From a virus, in the IMG/VR virus record IMGVR_UViG_3300028410_000065, positions 1 to 23,694 of that record: a DNA stretch of 23,694 bases. One strand, given 5' to 3'. Both the position numbers and the translations under genes were made by a program. Shown here in pieces: positions 20,540 through 23,694 of this stretch. The notes beneath the pieces were generated by a model. The model was not told the origin of the DNA. It did not search any database and was given only the letters and a program-made list of their open reading frames with translations. Within the stretch, counting starts at the first letter, position 1. Every line of letters begins with the position of its first letter.

Positions 20540-20646
20540 CTATACTCCATACAAGGTATGTGAGTGGGAAGGTTGGTATGACTCTATTACAGTACCTTAA
20601 ACTGTAAGAGTAATTATTCTATACGTTAATTAAAATCCTAGTATAG
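20540..20646 (+). ncRNA. 107-nt structured RNA closed by a 7-bp helix
   Basis: CTATACT (20540-20546) pairs with AGTATAG (20640-20646). Inside are CATAC-AAG-GTATG (20548-20560) and an 11-bp hairpin ACTC-ta-TTACAGT with ACTGTAA-GAGT (20581-20611). The gap between genes is fully occupied by this RNA. Its architecture is that of the 14237-16304 domains. Confidence 0.5.
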
Positions 20647-20658
20647 TAGGTAAACAAC

Positions 20659-20880
20659 ATGTATTTAATTATATTTGAAAATCACCTTAAAAGAGTTTGG
20701 AAACAATTTGGTAACTATCACAGAAGATTCTATTGGAAGCCTGGTCAATATCAATATTGCCAGCAAGGTAAAAGAATCTTGTGTAGAAAAGAAGTCCAAG
20801 AAGATAGAACTCTATTTTTTAATGCTATAACAGGCGAAGAAGTTATTTTAACTAAAGAAGCAACAGTAGAAGCAATATGA
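20659..20880 (+). CDS. Small basic protein of unknown function
   Basis: The 73-residue protein has aromatic and Arg-rich segments (RVWKQFGNYHRRFYWKPGQYQYC) and two further cysteine-containing turns. The TGA overlaps the next ATG (ATGA). No family recognised. Confidence 0.52.
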   Translation: MYLIIFENHLKRVWKQFGNYHRRFYWKPGQYQYCQQGKRILCRKEVQEDRTLFFNAITGEEVILTKEATVEAI

Positions 20881-21119
20881 GAGTAATATCAATTGAAGAC
20901 ATTAAATGGTCTTTAGATCTTAAAAAAAGATTTAGTAATTATCCTAAGCTACCTAATGCTTTAGTTCAACAGTGTTTTACTGGTGGAGATTTAGAACATG
21001 GTAGAGTTGAAAGAGAATATAGAGGGAGTCACATCTCAATATATTCTTTTCAAAGAAGACTCAGAAATTGGGAGAATAATTATCAAATGCAATCAATAAA
21101 TAATTTAAACAAAAGATAG
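20877..21119 (+). CDS. Small basic protein of unknown function
   Basis: The 80-residue protein is charged with no membrane segment. The second half (HGRVEREYRGSHISIYSFQRRLRNW) is Arg-rich. Coupled to the previous gene by ATGA. Confidence 0.5.
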   Translation: MRVISIEDIKWSLDLKKRFSNYPKLPNALVQQCFTGGDLEHGRVEREYRGSHISIYSFQRRLRNWENNYQMQSINNLNKR

Positions 21120-21120
21120 T

Positions 21121-21537
21121 ATGAAAAAAAGATCATTATATTTTGAAAACAAATCTAAGTTTAAAAAAGTAAAAATTGCTAGAAAAGTAAAAGCTCCTAA
21201 GCCTGGAAATCCTAATGCAGCTAAGTTTAACCCTCCTATAAAAAGTACATATCTTCAAAATTATTTTTTAGATGAAAATTGTCCAAGAACTTCTGAAGAA
21301 AATGGAAATTTAAAAGTATTTTCAACTGGAATTCCTAACAGAGCCACAAGAAAATCAATGATGGGTCAAGCTAAGATGCCTAATTCTGGAAACAGAAAAA
21401 TGACTAGAGGTAGAAAAAAAACCTATTTAATGGTTAATAAATTCATAAAAGTTAAAAAAATAACTAAAAATGGATTTAAAATTTTTTACAAAAAAGTTCA
21501 AGTAAGTTTAATTCACGTTTATAACAAATTTAGATAA
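21121..21537 (+). CDS. Very basic protein, probably nucleic-acid binding
   Basis: The 138-residue protein has about one Lys or Arg in four residues, with basic tracts at the start (KKRSLYFENKSKFKKVKIARK), the middle (NRKMTRGRKKTY) and the end. Gly and Pro between them suggest a poorly ordered protein. It begins 1 base after the previous stop and shares a base with the next start. Confidence 0.52.
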   Translation: MKKRSLYFENKSKFKKVKIARKVKAPKPGNPNAAKFNPPIKSTYLQNYFLDENCPRTSEENGNLKVFSTGIPNRATRKSMMGQAKMPNSGNRKMTRGRKKTYLMVNKFIKVKKITKNGFKIFYKKVQVSLIHVYNKFR

Positions 21538-21845
21538 TGAGAAAAAAAGAACAAGTAGTAAATCAAGAAAAAGTGTATTTCTTTTATGGTAAAAGAGGTA
21601 AAAATCAAATAACTTTAGGAGGAATAGTTAACCCTAAAGATAATACTAAAATGACTATTGGTCTTGCACAATGTCATAAAAATGATGTCTTTAAAAAAGA
21701 AAAAGCAAGAATGATTGTAACAGGTAGAGCTGTGACTCATTTAGAAAATAGGGATAATAGAGAAAATGAATCTATGCAGATAAATATAAACCCTAAAAAT
21801 CCTGGAAGAGAGTTTTCTGCATTTGCACAAGCATACTGTGATTAA
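21537..21845 (+). CDS. Small soluble protein of unknown function
   Basis: The 102-residue protein has beta-type alternation (KVYFFYGKRGKNQITLGGIV, then MTIGLAQC). It starts in the stop codon of the previous gene (TAATG). A terminator follows 22 bases after its stop, so it ends this operon. Confidence 0.55.
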   Translation: MRKKEQVVNQEKVYFFYGKRGKNQITLGGIVNPKDNTKMTIGLAQCHKNDVFKKEKARMIVTGRAVTHLENRDNRENESMQININPKNPGREFSAFAQAYCD

Positions 21846-21867
21846 ACATTTTTATAAATTATAATAT

Positions 21868-21892
21868 AGGGGATTAATTTCCCCTTTATTTT
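21868..21892 (+). terminator. Intrinsic terminator
   Basis: GGGG (21869-21872) pairs with CCCC (21881-21884), extended by an A-T pair, then TTTATTTT. It abuts the tRNA gene that follows. Confidence 0.75.
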
Positions 21893-21982
21893 GGTCAATT
21901 AAACTCATTGGTAGAGTTCTAGACTTTAAGTGATTAAGTTCACCCAAATCCTGAGTAATAAGTTCGATTCTTATATTGACTG
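21893..21982 (+). tRNA. tRNA-Leu (anticodon UAA), class II variable arm
   Basis: Acceptor GGTCAAT/ATTGACT (7 bp with one G-U), D-stem AACT/AGTT with a GGT-containing loop, anticodon TAA at 21927-21929 after U33, a 21-base variable region with a short TTCA/TGAG stem, and a T-arm ATAAG-TTCGATT-CTTAT (21958-21974). The anticodon stem has one A-A mismatch and one G-U. CCA is not encoded and the discriminator is G rather than the usual A of tRNA-Leu, so function is likely but not certain. UUA is the commonest Leu codon in this AT-rich genome. Confidence 0.78.
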
Positions 21983-21997
21983 CTATTATTTAATATT

Positions 21998-22534
21998 ATG
22001 AATATAATTAATTTTAAAGTAATAGCTATACTAACACTAATAACAATTAGTGGATTTTGTATAACACCTACAAAGGTTGTGGAAAAACCTGTAGTTATAG
22101 AAATCCTATGTGAAGAAGATACTTACATAGAAGAAAAAGAAAACATATTTAATTTAATTGACAAATACTGTGCAAAATACAATGTATGTAATGCCGTAGT
22201 ATATCAAATAGGATTAAACGAATCTGGATGGCCTAACCCTAATAACTTAGAATATACTCAAAAAGTATGGGATTGTGGTGCATTTAGTTATGGTGATATG
22301 CAAATATGGGAACCAACTCGTAAAAGTATGTTTAAAAAACTTAATTTAAGTGATACAACTAGAGAAAACTGTTTGCACGCTAGCATATATTATTTACATT
22401 TAAAATATGTAAAATATGGCAGTTGGTATAAAGCTAGATTTGCTTACGGTAGAGGAAGTTGGAGACCAGAAAATACTTGGAAACCAATAGAAAAAAGATT
22501 TATGAACAAACACAACTGGAAACAATATGACTAA
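21998..22534 (+). CDS. Secreted lytic transglycosylase / lysozyme-like protein
   Basis: The 178-residue protein has an N-terminal hydrophobic signal segment (about 5-20), then a lysozyme-like domain. QIGLNESGW at 70-78 carries the probable catalytic Glu E75. AFSYGDMQIWEPT at 95-107 corresponds to the SxGxMQI motif of SLT-type transglycosylases. FAYGRGSW near 147-154 corresponds to the A-Y-N/G-x-G-x motif. Such enzymes cleave glycan strands of peptidoglycan. Its separation from the lysis cassette and its signal peptide suggest action in the periplasm, perhaps on virion entry or wall remodelling, rather than holin-dependent lysis. Confidence 0.75.
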   Translation: MNIINFKVIAILTLITISGFCITPTKVVEKPVVIEILCEEDTYIEEKENIFNLIDKYCAKYNVCNAVVYQIGLNESGWPNPNNLEYTQKVWDCGAFSYGDMQIWEPTRKSMFKKLNLSDTTRENCLHASIYYLHLKYVKYGSWYKARFAYGRGSWRPENTWKPIEKRFMNKHNWKQYD

Positions 22535-22539
22535 TAAAA

Positions 22540-23151
22540 ATGAAGATAACTAAAAATAAAGTTTTTTCTAATAGAAGTTTTAACAATAAAATATATTACA
22601 AGACTCATAAAAATGCACCAAAATATGGTGCAGAGTCTTGTTTTTCATTTTTAAATTTAAACTCAAACTATTTAAAAATTGAATTACACAAACATTCTGA
22701 TATTACAAGAAAAGAATTCTTAGAATATTTAAGAAAAATGAAATTAATTTTTAAAGATTTAGAATACAAAAAAGAAAAAAAGAAATATTATTTAATTATG
22801 GGTAGTTCTTTATTACCTAAAGGTACTTTAAATTCTAAAAAAAAAACTCTTGCAATTCTAACAATAATTAGATTTTTATGGGAAAGCCATGGAGATTGTT
22901 ATTCTGTTTCTTTTATTAAAGAATTTGTAAATGATAATCGTAGAATAGAAACTATGATTAAATTTTCAGAAGCATTCAATAATAATAAAGATAAAATCTA
23001 TTATTCTTCAGGACATGGTATAGATAGCCTCAATAATAAATCAAAAGGAATAGTAATTCAAACTTCTAAAGAATTTTTTAGTAAAGATAAAGATAGTGTG
23101 ACAGGTTATTTTGCAAGAAAAGAATCTAAATTTAAACCAAAAGCAATATGA
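22540..23151 (+). CDS. Protein of unknown function coupled to the second amidotransferase
   Basis: The 203-residue protein is basic and Lys-rich, with FLEYLRKMKLIFKDLEYKKEKKKYY as a likely helical part and no signal or membrane segment. It starts 5 bases after the transglycosylase stop and its TGA overlaps the ATG of the next gene (ATGA). The coupling makes it a candidate partner of the amidotransferase, but no ligase motif is visible. Confidence 0.58.
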   Translation: MKITKNKVFSNRSFNNKIYYKTHKNAPKYGAESCFSFLNLNSNYLKIELHKHSDITRKEFLEYLRKMKLIFKDLEYKKEKKKYYLIMGSSLLPKGTLNSKKKTLAILTIIRFLWESHGDCYSVSFIKEFVNDNRRIETMIKFSEAFNNNKDKIYYSSGHGIDSLNNKSKGIVIQTSKEFFSKDKDSVTGYFARKESKFKPKAI

Positions 23152-23694
23152 AAAAAGTATATGTAATAGGAAATGCAGTAAATTATGCTGAATTTTTAAA
23201 AGATTTTGAACTAACTAATGATTCAAAATCAGCAGATCTTATAATTTTAACAGGAGGAGAGGATGTAAGTCCTGAACTTTATGAAGAAGATTCTCATCCA
23301 CATACAGGAAACAATCCTGTAAGAGATGCTAGTGAAATAAATTCTTGGAATAAAATAAAACAAGAAAATCCTGATGTTTTAACTATGGGTATATGTAGAG
23401 GGTCTCAATTGGGATGTGTGTTGTCAGGTGGAAAACTTGTACAACATATGAATCATCCTTATATGCACAAAGTTTCTACACCAGAAGGTAAAGATTATGA
23501 AGTAACTAGTACCCATCATCAAATGCAATATCCTTTTAATCTTAATGAAAAAGATTATGAAATTAAAGCTTATTGTAAAATAACAGGTAGTACTTATGCA
23601 GAAGGAGTTCCAGCAGGTATGGAAAAACCTCCTGTAGATCCTGAAATAGTATTTTATAATAAAACTAAAATATTAGCAATACAAGGTCATCCTG
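23148..23694 (+). CDS. Second class I glutamine amidotransferase-like protein (partial, cut by right edge)
   Basis: Open from the ATG at 23148 to the window end (182 codons). It has LTGGEDVSPELY at 34-45, TMGICRGSQLG with nucleophile C83, STHHQM near 124-129 and ends in IQGHP, the start of the catalytic His motif. It shares the hydrolase-type GG-DVxP and xHHQ features with the 18764 gene, but is more compact at the N-terminus, so the two are diverged paralogues rather than a recent duplication. The catalytic Glu lies beyond the edge. Confidence 0.85.
   Translation, partial: MKKVYVIGNAVNYAEFLKDFELTNDSKSADLIILTGGEDVSPELYEEDSHPHTGNNPVRDASEINSWNKIKQENPDVLTMGICRGSQLGCVLSGGKLVQHMNHPYMHKVSTPEGKDYEVTSTHHQMQYPFNLNEKDYEIKAYCKITGSTYAEGVPAGMEKPPVDPEIVFYNKTKILAIQGHP

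Noticed and set aside
1-23694. CRISPR array, insertion sequence, rRNA gene
   Set aside because: No regularly spaced direct repeats, no transposase, and no rRNA sequence were seen on either strand. The repeats that exist are short leader motifs or inverted pairs.

Overview
The window is a strongly AT-rich piece of a tailed-phage genome that probably infects a member of the Bacteroidota (Flavobacteriia-like). The reasons are the leftward promoters of the TTG-N20-TAnnTTTG type, the lack of Shine-Dalgarno leaders, the tmRNA style, and a portal and large terminase resembling those of crAss-like phages. The crAss-like assignment is an inference from motifs and sizes, not from a search.

Left arm (1-9714, all minus strand): one tightly overlapping late operon. 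Read leftward from a host-type promoter at about 9722-9752 it encodes small proteins of unknown function, a Cys-rich protein, a GroES-like co-chaperonin and a GroEL-type chaperonin, an M15-family endolysin, a three-TM holin, a putative small terminase, the large terminase, and a portal protein that runs off the left edge. Most junctions are TAATG or short overlaps, so the genes are likely translationally coupled. A second minus-strand block (9842-11752) carries two membrane proteins, a 300-base structured RNA or leader with its own promoter, an Hjc-like PD-(D/E)XK nuclease and four very small proteins. It ends in a clear intrinsic terminator at 9791-9820.

Right arm (11922-23694, all plus strand): an accessory, probably early, region of more than 25 small genes, mostly without recognisable families and many encoding one- or two-helix membrane proteins. 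It also holds a class I glutamine amidotransferase, a secreted transglycosylase-like lysozyme, and a second amidotransferase cut by the right edge. I see no clear host-type -7 element upstream of these genes. That would fit transcription of early genes by a virion-delivered phage RNA polymerase, as described for crAss-like phages, but this is inference.

The most striking content is RNA. A complete phage tmRNA (13539-13908) has the G3-U70 alanine identity pair and an unusually long inferred tag of 29 codons. It is preceded by two copies of a sequence identical to the rRNA antitermination element boxA, separated by an RNA closed by a perfect 12-bp helix. Between 14237 and 16330, noncoding stretches hold at least eight domains, most closed by a 7-11 bp helix and containing internal hairpins. 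They alternate with small membrane-protein genes and end in a strong terminator. Three tRNA-like elements have perfect T-arms but abnormal bodies: two lack a normal anticodon arm and one has an extended arm. A more conventional tRNA-Leu(UAA) sits at 21893-21982. This array of noncanonical RNAs is the best candidate here for an undescribed system.
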